Of a stretch of 64,000 nt of DNA, positions 1-7,626 are shown one piece after another. Position 1 is the stretch's first letter. Each line of letters begins with the position of its first letter. Below the pieces are notes generated by a model. That model saw nothing but the letters and a program-made list of their open reading frames with translations, was not told the origin of the DNA and did not search any database. A program made the translations under genes and the position numbers. The DNA is from Candidatus Vecturithrix granuli (GTDB taxonomy: Bacteria; Moduliflexota; Moduliflexia; Moduliflexales; Moduliflexaceae): positions 763,899-827,898 of the forward strand of contig DF820463.1 of assembly GCA_000739535.1 (NCBI GenBank), read 5' to 3'.

Positions 1-53
1 GCCACATCCATCGTGGTCGTTAATTCATCATAAATTTTAAATGTATTTAACAT
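1..53 (-). CDS. 5' end of an unidentified protein, cut by the window edge
   Basis: The minus strand carries an ATG at 53 preceded by a GGAG Shine-Dalgarno about 9 bases upstream. The first 17 codons read MLNTFKIYDELTTTMDV and remain open to the window edge. The peptide is too short for family assignment. It is called a gene because start, ribosome site and open frame agree. Confidence 0.5.
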   Translation of the reverse strand, partial: MLNTFKIYDELTTTMDV

Positions 54-146
54 GTTTATTTTCTCCAGCGTTATCGTTTTCTCTCGCTTATTTTATATGT
101 AATGTGGCTTGTACAATTTGTCAAGCGATTTTACGAAGCTCCGCAT

Positions 147-1460
147 TTATTCCCCCAGCAGGCCGTATTTTTTCATTTTCTGGTACAGGGTTTTGCGATT
201 AATGCCGAGTTTTTCGGCTGTTCTGGCTTTCTGCCATTGATAACGCTGCAACGTATGCAGAATGAACTGCTTTTCAAATTGCTCGACGGCGAGTTCCAGA
301 GGCAGGTCAGGCGGTTCTTCTGTATTGCCAGCATCAGGCGCTAGCTGTCGAATTGATGGTAAGGTGAGATGATGGGTGACGGCAAAGCGCTGCAATTCAT
401 TGAACAGCTCGCGCACATTGCCGGGCCAATCGTATTGGCGCAACATCTCCACAATCTTCATTGGCACATTCGGGCGCGTTGCCCCCTGCCAGTGGCGTTC
501 GAAAAAATGGTCGATCAACAACGGAATATCCTCTTTGCGTTCACGCAGGGGAGGGATGTGAATGGTCAACACGCTCAGGCGGTAAAAAAAATCCTCGCGG
601 ATTTGGCCTTGTTTGACGAGTGCAGGCAATTGACGGTTCGTGGCGGCAATGATGCGAATATTGGCATGTTTGGGGGAGTTGCTGCCGACCGGCGTATATT
701 CGTGGCGTTCAATGGCGCGTAACAAAACCGCTTGCATGGTCTGGCTCAATTCGCCGATTTCATCTAAAAACAGCGTGCCCTTGTGGGCCGCATCGAAAAA
801 TCCGGGCGCATCGCGATCGGCTCCGGTAAACGCGCCTTTACGGTGTCCAAAAAATTCGCGTTCAAACACTGAGGCCGCGATTGAAGCGCAGTTGACAACC
901 ACAAAAGGGGATTGCTGACGCTGGCTCTGGTTGTGAATGGTCTGTGCCGCCAGTTCTTTGCCGCTGCCGGTTTCCCCTGAAATCAAGACATTAGCGTCGC
1001 TGGCGGCCGCATGAGCGATTATTTCGTACAATGCCTGCATGACCGGGCTTTTACCGATCATTGCGCCGAATTTGTACCGATCGTGCAACGTGGCTTTGAG
1101 CGCAAGGTTTTCCTGTTCTAATTCCCTGCGCCAGGTGATATCGTGGATCGCGGTGACGAACAGCGGATGATCTTGCCAGAGAAAGGGTCTGGTCTGGATA
1201 ACCGCCGGAAAACGGGAACGATCTTTGCGCATGAGATCAATTTCAAAGGGCTTGTATGCGGTTTGCTGCTGGTGAAAATCGGAAAGCACATCCGGGGCAA
1301 TGAACATCTCAAACGGATAGCCAATTAGTTCCTCGGGCGCGTAGCCGAAAAGCGTTGTCATTGTCTGATTGATCTCGATGATTCGCGCGCCGTCATGGAT
1401 CACAATGCCTTCGAACGCAGCTTCCGACAGACTGCGGTAGCGGGCGTTTTCACATTCCAA
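147..1460 (-). CDS. Sigma54-dependent activator, PAS plus AAA+ plus Fis-type HTH (3' part of a frameshifted gene)
   Basis: This is the PAS, AAA+ and DNA-binding part of an NtrC-family regulator that would open sigma54 promoters. PAS spans about residues 5-115, Walker A GETGSGKE is 162-169, the sigma54-contacting GAFTGA loop is 209-214, and a Fis-type helix-turn-helix ends the protein (residues about 395-435). The nominal start is a TTG with no ribosome site. In frame, the sequence just upstream encodes RAHLKIRRLQQELE, the usual exit from a receiver domain, so this is not an independent gene. It belongs to the receiver at 1484-1852, with the break at about 1500. The intact homologue at 13969-15888 has receiver, PAS, AAA+ and HTH in one frame. 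It is either a pseudogene or carries a sequencing error. Confidence 0.85.
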   Translation of the reverse strand: MECENARYRSLSEAAFEGIVIHDGARIIEINQTMTTLFGYAPEELIGYPFEMFIAPDVLSDFHQQQTAYKPFEIDLMRKDRSRFPAVIQTRPFLWQDHPLFVTAIHDITWRRELEQENLALKATLHDRYKFGAMIGKSPVMQALYEIIAHAAASDANVLISGETGSGKELAAQTIHNQSQRQQSPFVVVNCASIAASVFEREFFGHRKGAFTGADRDAPGFFDAAHKGTLFLDEIGELSQTMQAVLLRAIERHEYTPVGSNSPKHANIRIIAATNRQLPALVKQGQIREDFFYRLSVLTIHIPPLRERKEDIPLLIDHFFERHWQGATRPNVPMKIVEMLRQYDWPGNVRELFNELQRFAVTHHLTLPSIRQLAPDAGNTEEPPDLPLELAVEQFEKQFILHTLQRYQWQKARTAEKLGINRKTLYQKMKKYGLLGE

Positions 1461-1483
1461 TTCCTGTTGTAGCCGTCGGATTT

Positions 1484-1852
1484 TCAGATGGGCGCGAATA
1501 GCGCCAGCACTTCTTCGTGTTGCAGGGGCTTGGTCAGATAATCCACGCCGCCGATCTCAAAACCTCGCATTTTATCCGGCACATCATCCAACACCGTCAG
1601 AAAAATGACCGGAATCTCACGGGTAGCTGGCTGCGCTTTGAGGCGGCGGCAGGTTTCAAAGCCGTCTATGCCCTCGGGCATCATCACGTCCAATAAGATC
1701 ACATCCGGCGGAAAGACCGTCGCCTGTTCCAGCGCAGCCTCGCCGCTTTGCGCCACCATCACGCTGAAATCAAAAGCTTCCAGTGTGTGAATGAGCACAT
1801 GGAGATTTTGAGGCTGATCGTCAACAATGAGAATCGTAGCTGATTCGGTCAT
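1484..1852 (-). CDS. Response-regulator receiver domain (5' part of a frameshifted sigma54 activator)
   Basis: A CheY-like receiver with the acidic pocket near the N-terminus (ILIVDDQ), phospho-acceptor Asp in VILLDVMMP and the conserved Lys in YLTKPLQ. It ends abnormally in LALFAPI followed by TGA. Restoring one base at about 1500 converts this to LARIRAHLKIRRLQQ and joins it to the PAS/AAA+ frame at 147-1460. The start lies 41 bases after the stop of the hybrid kinase at 1894-3429, so kinase and regulator look like one operon. As written, the product would be an isolated receiver unable to act on DNA. Confidence 0.85.
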   Translation of the reverse strand: MTESATILIVDDQPQNLHVLIHTLEAFDFSVMVAQSGEAALEQATVFPPDVILLDVMMPEGIDGFETCRRLKAQPATREIPVIFLTVLDDVPDKMRGFEIGGVDYLTKPLQHEEVLALFAPI

Positions 1853-1893
1853 ACTTCAGAGTTATTCAAGTTATACTCGCATAGCGCGAACGT

Positions 1894-3429
1894 TCATATT
1901 TCTCGCTCACGTTTACGAAGATAGCTGCTGATGTCTTGAAACCGGAACTGGTCGAGCAACTGCCGGACGTGCTGCACAAAGGGCAGATACATGCTCTCAT
2001 CCTGTTCGATTTTAGCAAGGAGTTTTTTTATTTCCGTGATCTGACCGGCCTGGGCAAACATGATCAGCGCATCCAGCATATCGGCCGGCGGAAACATGAG
2101 CGGCGCGTGTTGTTCAGGCGTCGGCGTTGCGCGAGAATGCTCTGCGTCTGGAACTTCAAGCTGCCATTCAAGCTGCAAATGTTGCTGCAAGGCGCGAAAG
2201 AGTTGATCGGCCTGCACCGGTTTGGGCAGAAAATCATCGCAGCCGGCCGAGAGGCTTTGGGCGCGATCCCATTCTAACACACTGGCGGATACCGCAATAA
2301 TTTTGATCGCGCCAAACTCAGAGCGGCGGCGGATGCAGCGAATCACTTCGAATCCGTCTAAGTTCGGCATGACCAGATCCAACAAGATCAGATGCGGACG
2401 GAACGCTTCAAGCTGCTGCAGCGCGTCATGCCCATCTGTGGCTTCGCAAGTCTGAAATCCGAGGGGGATCAGCAACCCTGTGAGCACATGGCGATTTTCC
2501 GGTTGATCATCCACGATTAAGAGACGCTGCGGCGGACCTTTATACCCGACGATCTTCCGAGGGGAAGGATACCCTGGTTGAACATCAGGCGCGGCTTCCG
2601 GCAAAGGCAGCTCAAGCCGAAAGACTGCGCCCTGTTCGACTGGGCTGCGAACCGTGAGGTCGCCGTGCATCAGACGCGCTAATTGACGGCTGATCGCCAA
2701 TCCAAGTCCTGCGCCCTCGGCAGCCTGACGGTCGCGGCGCAGTTGGTAAAAGGGTTCGAAAATATGCTCCAACTTCTCAGTCGGGATGCCGGGGCCGGTG
2801 TCGGCAACCTCAAAACATATTAATTGACACGTGGCAATTGATAATTGATCATTGTCAATTAATGTAGCCCGCAGCGTCACCTGCCCCTGCGCCGTAAATT
2901 TAATGGCGTTATTTAACAGGTTCAACAGGATTTGGCGCAGGCGTTTTTCATCACCCAATATCACAGAGGGTAAATTCTCGGCAAATTCAGAGTTGAGCCG
3001 CAATCCTTTCTGCTGCGCTCGTATTTGTACCAGAGTCATGAGATTACGCAGAAATGCGGTCAAATGAAAAGGTGATTCTGTCAGCGCGATTGTGCGGGCT
3101 TCGATTTTGGCAAGGTCGAGAATATCATTGATCATGTCCAACAAATGTTCGCCGCTGTGATGAATCACGGCGATCCCCTCTTGCTGATCCGGTTTCAGCC
3201 GGCGATCTCGTTTGAAAATCTGAGTATAGCCCAGAATCGCGTTTAAGGGAGTGCGCAACTCATGGCTCATGTTGGAGAGAAAGTCGCTTTTGGCCTGACT
3301 CGCCAGTTCGGCCTGTTCTTTGGCCTGGGCTAATTCCCGGGTGCGTTCCTGCACTAAGGCTTCCAGGACGCGATTACGGCGTTCGATCGCGCTTATGCGT
3401 CCGCGATAGCCCGTGTATGCGCCGATCAT
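1894..3429 (-). CDS. Hybrid histidine kinase, cytoplasmic half (HisKA, HATPase, receiver)
   Basis: Order: end of a membrane segment, coiled coil (residues 15-45), HisKA with phospho-acceptor His56 in NMSHELRTPLN, HATPase with N-box LLNLLNNAIKF and G-box GAGLGLAIS, receiver with Asp in LILLDLVMP, and a C-terminal helical tail. It has no initiation signal of its own. The ATG at 3429 lies inside a hydrophobic stretch with no Shine-Dalgarno. The same frame runs upstream through 12 sense codons to a TAA at 3466-3468 and then into the propeller sensor at 3466-5829. Together they would form one sensor kinase. Residues 190-204 (LIDNDQLSIATCQLI) are encoded by a palindromic AT-rich repeat inserted in the ATPase domain. 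Confidence 0.85.
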   Translation of the reverse strand: MIGAYTGYRGRISAIERRNRVLEALVQERTRELAQAKEQAELASQAKSDFLSNMSHELRTPLNAILGYTQIFKRDRRLKPDQQEGIAVIHHSGEHLLDMINDILDLAKIEARTIALTESPFHLTAFLRNLMTLVQIRAQQKGLRLNSEFAENLPSVILGDEKRLRQILLNLLNNAIKFTAQGQVTLRATLIDNDQLSIATCQLICFEVADTGPGIPTEKLEHIFEPFYQLRRDRQAAEGAGLGLAISRQLARLMHGDLTVRSPVEQGAVFRLELPLPEAAPDVQPGYPSPRKIVGYKGPPQRLLIVDDQPENRHVLTGLLIPLGFQTCEATDGHDALQQLEAFRPHLILLDLVMPNLDGFEVIRCIRRRSEFGAIKIIAVSASVLEWDRAQSLSAGCDDFLPKPVQADQLFRALQQHLQLEWQLEVPDAEHSRATPTPEQHAPLMFPPADMLDALIMFAQAGQITEIKKLLAKIEQDESMYLPFVQHVRQLLDQFRFQDISSYLRKREREI

Positions 3430-3465
3430 GACGAGCAGCAGGACAAGGCTCTGAAACCAATACGT

Positions 3466-5829
3466 TTACCAGAAGGGAGGAATCACCCGAATTTTCAAGC
3501 TCGCGCCGGTTTCATTCCAGACGCCGTCATAATTCGAGCCTTTGACGCGCAGGGTGTAGGTTCCGCCGGGCAAGCCGGCGTAGCGGCCGAAACGTCGTGT
3601 TCCGGCGTCAAACCAATCCTGGTCAAAACCTTCAAGCAGATATTGATAACGGTTCTTTTCCGGCAAGACATAACTGAGAGCCGCATATTCGAATTCAAAC
3701 GAATTTTCGCGCCAATCGAGCGTCACTTCTCTGCCCCCGGCAAGAAGACGTTTCAGATCCGGCAAGGGGACACCACCTCTGGTCAGTGAAGTGATGACAA
3801 TCGGCGGGCGATAGGCATATTCGGCTATCTGGTCGGGAAAAAACGCATTGACGCCGTTGATGCCGCCGAAAAACATTTCGCCGCTGCGTGGATTTTTGAA
3901 ATACGCGCCGGTGTTAAATTCCGTGCTTTGTACCCCGTAATTGACGTCGTAATTTTTGAACACAGCAGTTGCCGGGGTAAAACGTGATAAGCCGTTGTTC
4001 GTGCTGAGCCAGAGGTTGTCGCGGGCATCTTCCAGAATGCCATACACGGTATTGTTCGGCAATCCGTCGGCTTCGGTGTACCGGGTGAAGCGTTCGGTCT
4101 GTCGGTCGAATTGGTTCAGCCCGCCGCCGGCTGTGCCGATCCACATCTTCCCCAAACGATCTTCCGTGATGCACAAAATGCTGTCGTAGCTAAGACTGTG
4201 CGGATTGTTGGGGTCGTTGTGATAATGACGCAAGACGCCGGTTGCCGGATCAAAACGATCAATCCCGCCGCCGTCACTGCCGCTCCAGAGGATGTCATCC
4301 TGATCAACATAGACCGCCATGACGCGCTTATGGTTGACGCTATACAAAGCATCCGGAGCCTGACCATAAGGCGTCGCCTTGCCGGATACGGGGTCGAAGT
4401 ATAACAACCCTGCGCCGGTTGCCAGCCACAAACTGCCGTGTTGATCCTCGCTGATCGCCCGGATATTATACTGATTATGGTCCGGATTATGGAGATAGCG
4501 CGTAAAGGTCTGCGTCTGCGGATCGAATCGGTTCAGGCCGTTATTCGTGCCGATCCAAAGCGTCCCGCGCCGATCTTCGTGAATGGACATGATCGTATTG
4601 TCGCTGAGACTGTTCGGATCATCAGGAGTGTAGCGGTAAAATCGGAATGTCCCGCTTGTGCGGTCGAATGCGTTCAAGCCGTCGAAGATCGTGCCGATCC
4701 AGAGGACGCCGGCGGTATCTTCGTATAAGGCCCAGATCAGATTGTTGCTCAGGCTGTGGGGCTTAGCGGGGTCATGACAATAATGGGTGAAGGTTTCCAC
4801 GACGCGGTCGTACAGATTGACGCCGCCTGTGCGCGTCCCAATCCACAGATTTCCGGCGCGATCGCGGTAAAGCGCTCGAACGCCGTTATCGCTGAGGCCG
4901 GCCGGCGGCTGCGGGTGTGCGCTGATACGTTGGAATTGCTTGTCATCGGGATCAAAGATGTTCAGGCCCTCATTTTCGGTCCCAATCCAGAGCCTGCCCT
5001 TGTCATCCGCATAAATCGTCGTCACATTGTTGCTGCTCAAACTATGGTGATCCGCAGGGTTGTGAACATAAGGTTCAAAGGCGTCATCCTGCTGGCGATG
5101 ACGGTATAGTCCGCGATTCGAGCCAATCCAAATCGTTCCGGCCGCATCTTCATAGAGCGTGTTGAACACGATGTTTGCCATCTGCTCATAGCTCTGCACG
5201 ATCCGGGTGTCAGGATCAAACCGAAAAACGCCTTCCGAGCTGGCGATCCAGATCTGGTGAGCTCGATCTTGCCGGAGATCCCAGATATCCGACGCCTGAT
5301 CCTGTAGATATGGGATAAAATGCGTATTGGCGGGGTCAAAACGAGCAACTCCCTGTCCTAAGGTGCCAATCCAAAGATTGTCGGTTTGATCAACCTGCAA
5401 CGCATAAACCGCGTCGCCGGGAAGGCTATGCGGATCCCCCGGATCATGCCGGTAGGCGGTAAACGTCTCCGTGACCGGATCAAAGCGATTCAGTCCGCCC
5501 TCTTGTGTGCCAATCCAGAGATAGCCATCCTGATCTTCGGCCAGGGCGCGGATGGTATTATGGCTTAAACTGGTAGGATCGCCGGGAATGTGTTTATAAA
5601 CCTTAAACATATAACCGTCATAACGGTTCAGGCCGTCTTGCGTGCCGAACCACAAAAATCCCTGTCGGTCTTGTAAGATGCAGAATACCGTGACTTGCGA
5701 TAAACCCTGCTCCACGGAAAGGCGTTTGAACGCCGGCTCCGGCGATTGGGCGAACGTCGAAATCGCTGACGATCCCAAAAACAACAGGCTGAGCCAGCAT
5801 GCCAAACGCTTCCGAATGAGTTGCTTCAT
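3466..5829 (-). CDS. Two-component-regulator propeller sensor (Reg_prop repeats plus Y_Y_Y domain), 5' part of a split hybrid kinase
   Basis: The start is ATG 5829, preceded by AAGGAG at good spacing. A Sec signal peptide (MKQLIRKRLACWLSLLFLG onward, ending near STFA) is followed by 13-14 repeats of the LWIGTxxGGLNRFD type, enough for two seven-bladed propellers, then a Y_Y_Y domain ending in IRVIPPFW. In this family PPFW is normally followed by a Gln, aromatic residues and a transmembrane helix. Here the next codon is TAA, then TYWFQSLVLLLV and the kinase at 1894-3429 in the same frame. A single CAA-to-TAA change would explain the split. Such sensors usually detect periplasmic glycans. As written the product would be secreted and unlinked to a kinase. 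Confidence 0.85.
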   Translation of the reverse strand: MKQLIRKRLACWLSLLFLGSSAISTFAQSPEPAFKRLSVEQGLSQVTVFCILQDRQGFLWFGTQDGLNRYDGYMFKVYKHIPGDPTSLSHNTIRALAEDQDGYLWIGTQEGGLNRFDPVTETFTAYRHDPGDPHSLPGDAVYALQVDQTDNLWIGTLGQGVARFDPANTHFIPYLQDQASDIWDLRQDRAHQIWIASSEGVFRFDPDTRIVQSYEQMANIVFNTLYEDAAGTIWIGSNRGLYRHRQQDDAFEPYVHNPADHHSLSSNNVTTIYADDKGRLWIGTENEGLNIFDPDDKQFQRISAHPQPPAGLSDNGVRALYRDRAGNLWIGTRTGGVNLYDRVVETFTHYCHDPAKPHSLSNNLIWALYEDTAGVLWIGTIFDGLNAFDRTSGTFRFYRYTPDDPNSLSDNTIMSIHEDRRGTLWIGTNNGLNRFDPQTQTFTRYLHNPDHNQYNIRAISEDQHGSLWLATGAGLLYFDPVSGKATPYGQAPDALYSVNHKRVMAVYVDQDDILWSGSDGGGIDRFDPATGVLRHYHNDPNNPHSLSYDSILCITEDRLGKMWIGTAGGGLNQFDRQTERFTRYTEADGLPNNTVYGILEDARDNLWLSTNNGLSRFTPATAVFKNYDVNYGVQSTEFNTGAYFKNPRSGEMFFGGINGVNAFFPDQIAEYAYRPPIVITSLTRGGVPLPDLKRLLAGGREVTLDWRENSFEFEYAALSYVLPEKNRYQYLLEGFDQDWFDAGTRRFGRYAGLPGGTYTLRVKGSNYDGVWNETGASLKIRVIPPFW

Positions 5830-5896
5830 ACTCACTCCTTGACACACGCTTTTAGAAATCTCGTGCTTATGACAAATCCATGCTGTTCGTCCAGTA

Positions 5897-5983
5897 TTTC
5901 GGAAATAACTCTACACGAGAAACCAGGTTTTTTCCTAAAAACCTGGTTTCTTTGTCGCGCCCCATGTACGCTTATTTCCGAAA
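5897..5983. repeat. Nested palindrome in a 307-bp intergenic gap
   Basis: The outer arms TTTCGGAAATAA (5897-5908) and TTATTTCCGAAA (5972-5983) are perfect complements. They enclose an inner hairpin at about 5918-5952 whose arms contain AGAAACCAGG and CCTGGTTTCT. The rest of 5830-6136 shows no further gene. The inner word GAAACCAGG recurs inside the kinase gene at 11025-11050. Confidence 0.8.
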
Positions 5984-6136
5984 CTCTGTACCAGTCATAA
6001 TCCAGGCGCGGAAAATGTCAAGAGTGTGCTTCGCAGATTTTTTGAGAAATCTGTCAGGTCTGTCGTGTTTGCAGCTTATCGTTGAGGGTTTCCCTGCCAG
6101 AGGTTCTTTTCCTGACAGGGAATCCTGATGCTGCCC

Positions 6137-6874
6137 TTACTTCGTCCACAGCAAGTAGGAATTGCCGAACGGCGGCGTCGCCTCGAAAAGAGCCGTGACT
6201 GAGATGGCCGCTGTCACATTCGTGTCGGTGCGCGGATTGGCGGTGGAGTTATCCGACCATTTCACAAAACGATAACCGGTGTTGGGCACGGCGGTCACGG
6301 CCGTGCCGCTGGCCCCGTGATTGACCGTCTGCGGCGTCGTTCCGCTGATTGAGCCGTTGGCTCCGGCCGTGTAGGTCAGCGTGTAGGTCGCTGGGGCCAT
6401 CTTTACGCGATACGTGGTCGCATCCTGGGCCGCGCCGCTGACTTTGATCCAGCCGATGTTTTCGCTCCAGGCATACCCGGAAAATTCGCCGGTGGCCAGC
6501 GCAATGGTGACGCCGCCGTGCGTGGGTTGGAAATTGATCCAGCCGACGTTTTCGCCCCAGGCATAGCCGGAGAGCACGCCGTTGGCGTTGTTCACGCCAT
6601 AATCCGTCGCGCTGGTGTTGGCGTAGGCGTGCGTCCCGCCGCTGGTGTATGCGCCGAGCCGCACCCATCCGATGTTTTCCGCCCAGGCGTAGCCTTCGAG
6701 ATGGTCGGGATAGACCGTTACGCCGCCGTGCGTCGGACGGAAGTTGAGCCAGCCCGCGTTTTCCGACCAGGCATATTTGTCGGTGGCGCTGATGTTGCCC
6801 TCATCGGCTAAAGCAGGCAGACCGAACAGACACAACGCAATCACACTGCACAGACATATTCTTCTTTGTTTCAT
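6137..6874 (-). CDS. Secreted protein with AWSENxGW repeats and an InlB-like B-repeat domain
   Basis: Start ATG 6874 is chosen because AGAGGAGAT lies just upstream and a clear signal peptide follows (MKQRRICLCSVIALCLFG, cleavage near ALA-DE). An upstream in-frame TTG at 7009 would run through a palindrome and is rejected. The mature protein has four copies of a roughly 40-residue motif, (Y)AWSEN(A/I)GW(L/I)NF followed in two copies by PTHGGVT. After these comes a domain with GANGSISGT and NTGYRFVKWSDNSTANP, typical of InlB-type or 'bacterial repeat' domains. It is likely extracellular or surface-associated; its function is unknown. It ends in LLWTK, with no sorting signal that I recognise. 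Confidence 0.8.
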   Translation of the reverse strand: MKQRRICLCSVIALCLFGLPALADEGNISATDKYAWSENAGWLNFRPTHGGVTVYPDHLEGYAWAENIGWVRLGAYTSGGTHAYANTSATDYGVNNANGVLSGYAWGENVGWINFQPTHGGVTIALATGEFSGYAWSENIGWIKVSGAAQDATTYRVKMAPATYTLTYTAGANGSISGTTPQTVNHGASGTAVTAVPNTGYRFVKWSDNSTANPRTDTNVTAAISVTALFEATPPFGNSYLLWTK

Positions 6875-6890
6875 ATCAAAATCTCCTCTG

Positions 6891-6964
6891 GAACGACAGG
6901 ATATTGATATAGAAGCGAATCTTCGCCCGAAGATTCTTGCTTCTATATCAATATCCTGTCGTTC
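6891..6964. repeat. Long near-perfect palindrome upstream of the secreted repeat gene
   Basis: Arms of about 35 bp (6891-6925 and about 6928-6964) pair completely except for a 2-base bulge, leaving a loop of about 2 bases. The element ends 16 bases before the start codon of the gene at 6874, immediately outside its Shine-Dalgarno. The right arm resembles that of the palindrome at 34583-34657: ATTCTTGCTT, an AT-rich middle, then TCCTGT. Confidence 0.9.
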
Positions 6965-7048
6965 AATCATGCGCGACAGGGGGAAGTATCCCCCTGCAAC
7001 CCCTCTCAACGGTTCGAAGCATCCAAAGCGTCAAATGAGCAAGCGTCC

Positions 7049-7447
7049 TCACCTCACCGCCCAGGCATACTCCGCGTACAGCTTGCCGTTGAAGCCCGCG
7101 TGGCTGTTGTTCAGGCCCACGACCCACGCGCCGCCCAGAGCCGGCGCATACGACGTACTCGACCAGTAGTAGCTGAACTGGATGTCGGTGAAGGGATGTC
7201 CGGCCGGCAGGTGCGGGGCGGACAGCCCGGGATCAAAGAGACTGCGTAATTCATTGATATTCAGCAGCCGCCAGTCTCCGGTAGCAGACCCATCCGACAG
7301 GCCGCAGGTTCCGTCTTTTAACCCGTTGGCCTTCGTCAACGCGGTTGCCCAATCTACGAATCCCAAACAACCGGCGTCCTTGAGCCAGATTAATCCTGTC
7401 AGATTGTCCGTCACGGTTCCATCGCCATTATCCGTGAATCCGGTCAT
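7049..7447 (-). CDS. Orphan DUF1566 (Lcl C-terminal-type) domain protein, probably truncated
   Basis: The sequence FTDNGDGTVTDNLTGLIWLK, the WRLLNINEL motif and YYWSSTSY match DUF1566 and are close to the C-terminal domain of the neighbouring protein at 7627-10137. It lacks the signal peptide and N-terminal domains such proteins normally have. The frame is open upstream to an ATG near 7489, but that stretch lies inside a palindrome (7464-7518). This looks like a C-terminal domain cut off from its N-terminal part, or a recombination remnant of the neighbour. No good ribosome site precedes 7447. Confidence 0.6.
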   Translation of the reverse strand: MTGFTDNGDGTVTDNLTGLIWLKDAGCLGFVDWATALTKANGLKDGTCGLSDGSATGDWRLLNINELRSLFDPGLSAPHLPAGHPFTDIQFSYYWSSTSYAPALGGAWVVGLNNSHAGFNGKLYAEYAWAVR

Positions 7448-7463
7448 ACAGATTTTTGAAAAT

Positions 7464-7518
7464 CAGGAGTGCAAAAATTTATTTTTGCCATTGGCAACGA
7501 TGAATCGCTGCACTCCTG
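7464..7518. repeat. Palindromic element with CAGGAGTGC ends
   Basis: CAGGAGTGCA (7464-7473) pairs with TGCACTCCTG (7509-7518). Between them lie smaller hairpins, including TTGCCATTGGCAA. The ends match those of the elements at 15925-16004 and 50796-50884. The rest of the gap to 7626 shows nothing recognisable. Confidence 0.75.
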
Positions 7519-7626
7519 GGTTGATCCTCCCGGCGGCATGCGGGGGCGACAGATTGCGCCGCGCCGCCATGCGCCGGGGATGCTTCCTAAAATTCAGTTC
7601 GTCGCAGCGGTTGCCGCCCGTCCCAG

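Noticed and set aside
3466-3468. Stop-codon reassignment (TAA read as Gln)
   Set aside because: Several other genes end at TAA where the family normally ends, for example pstS, so TAA is a normal stop here.
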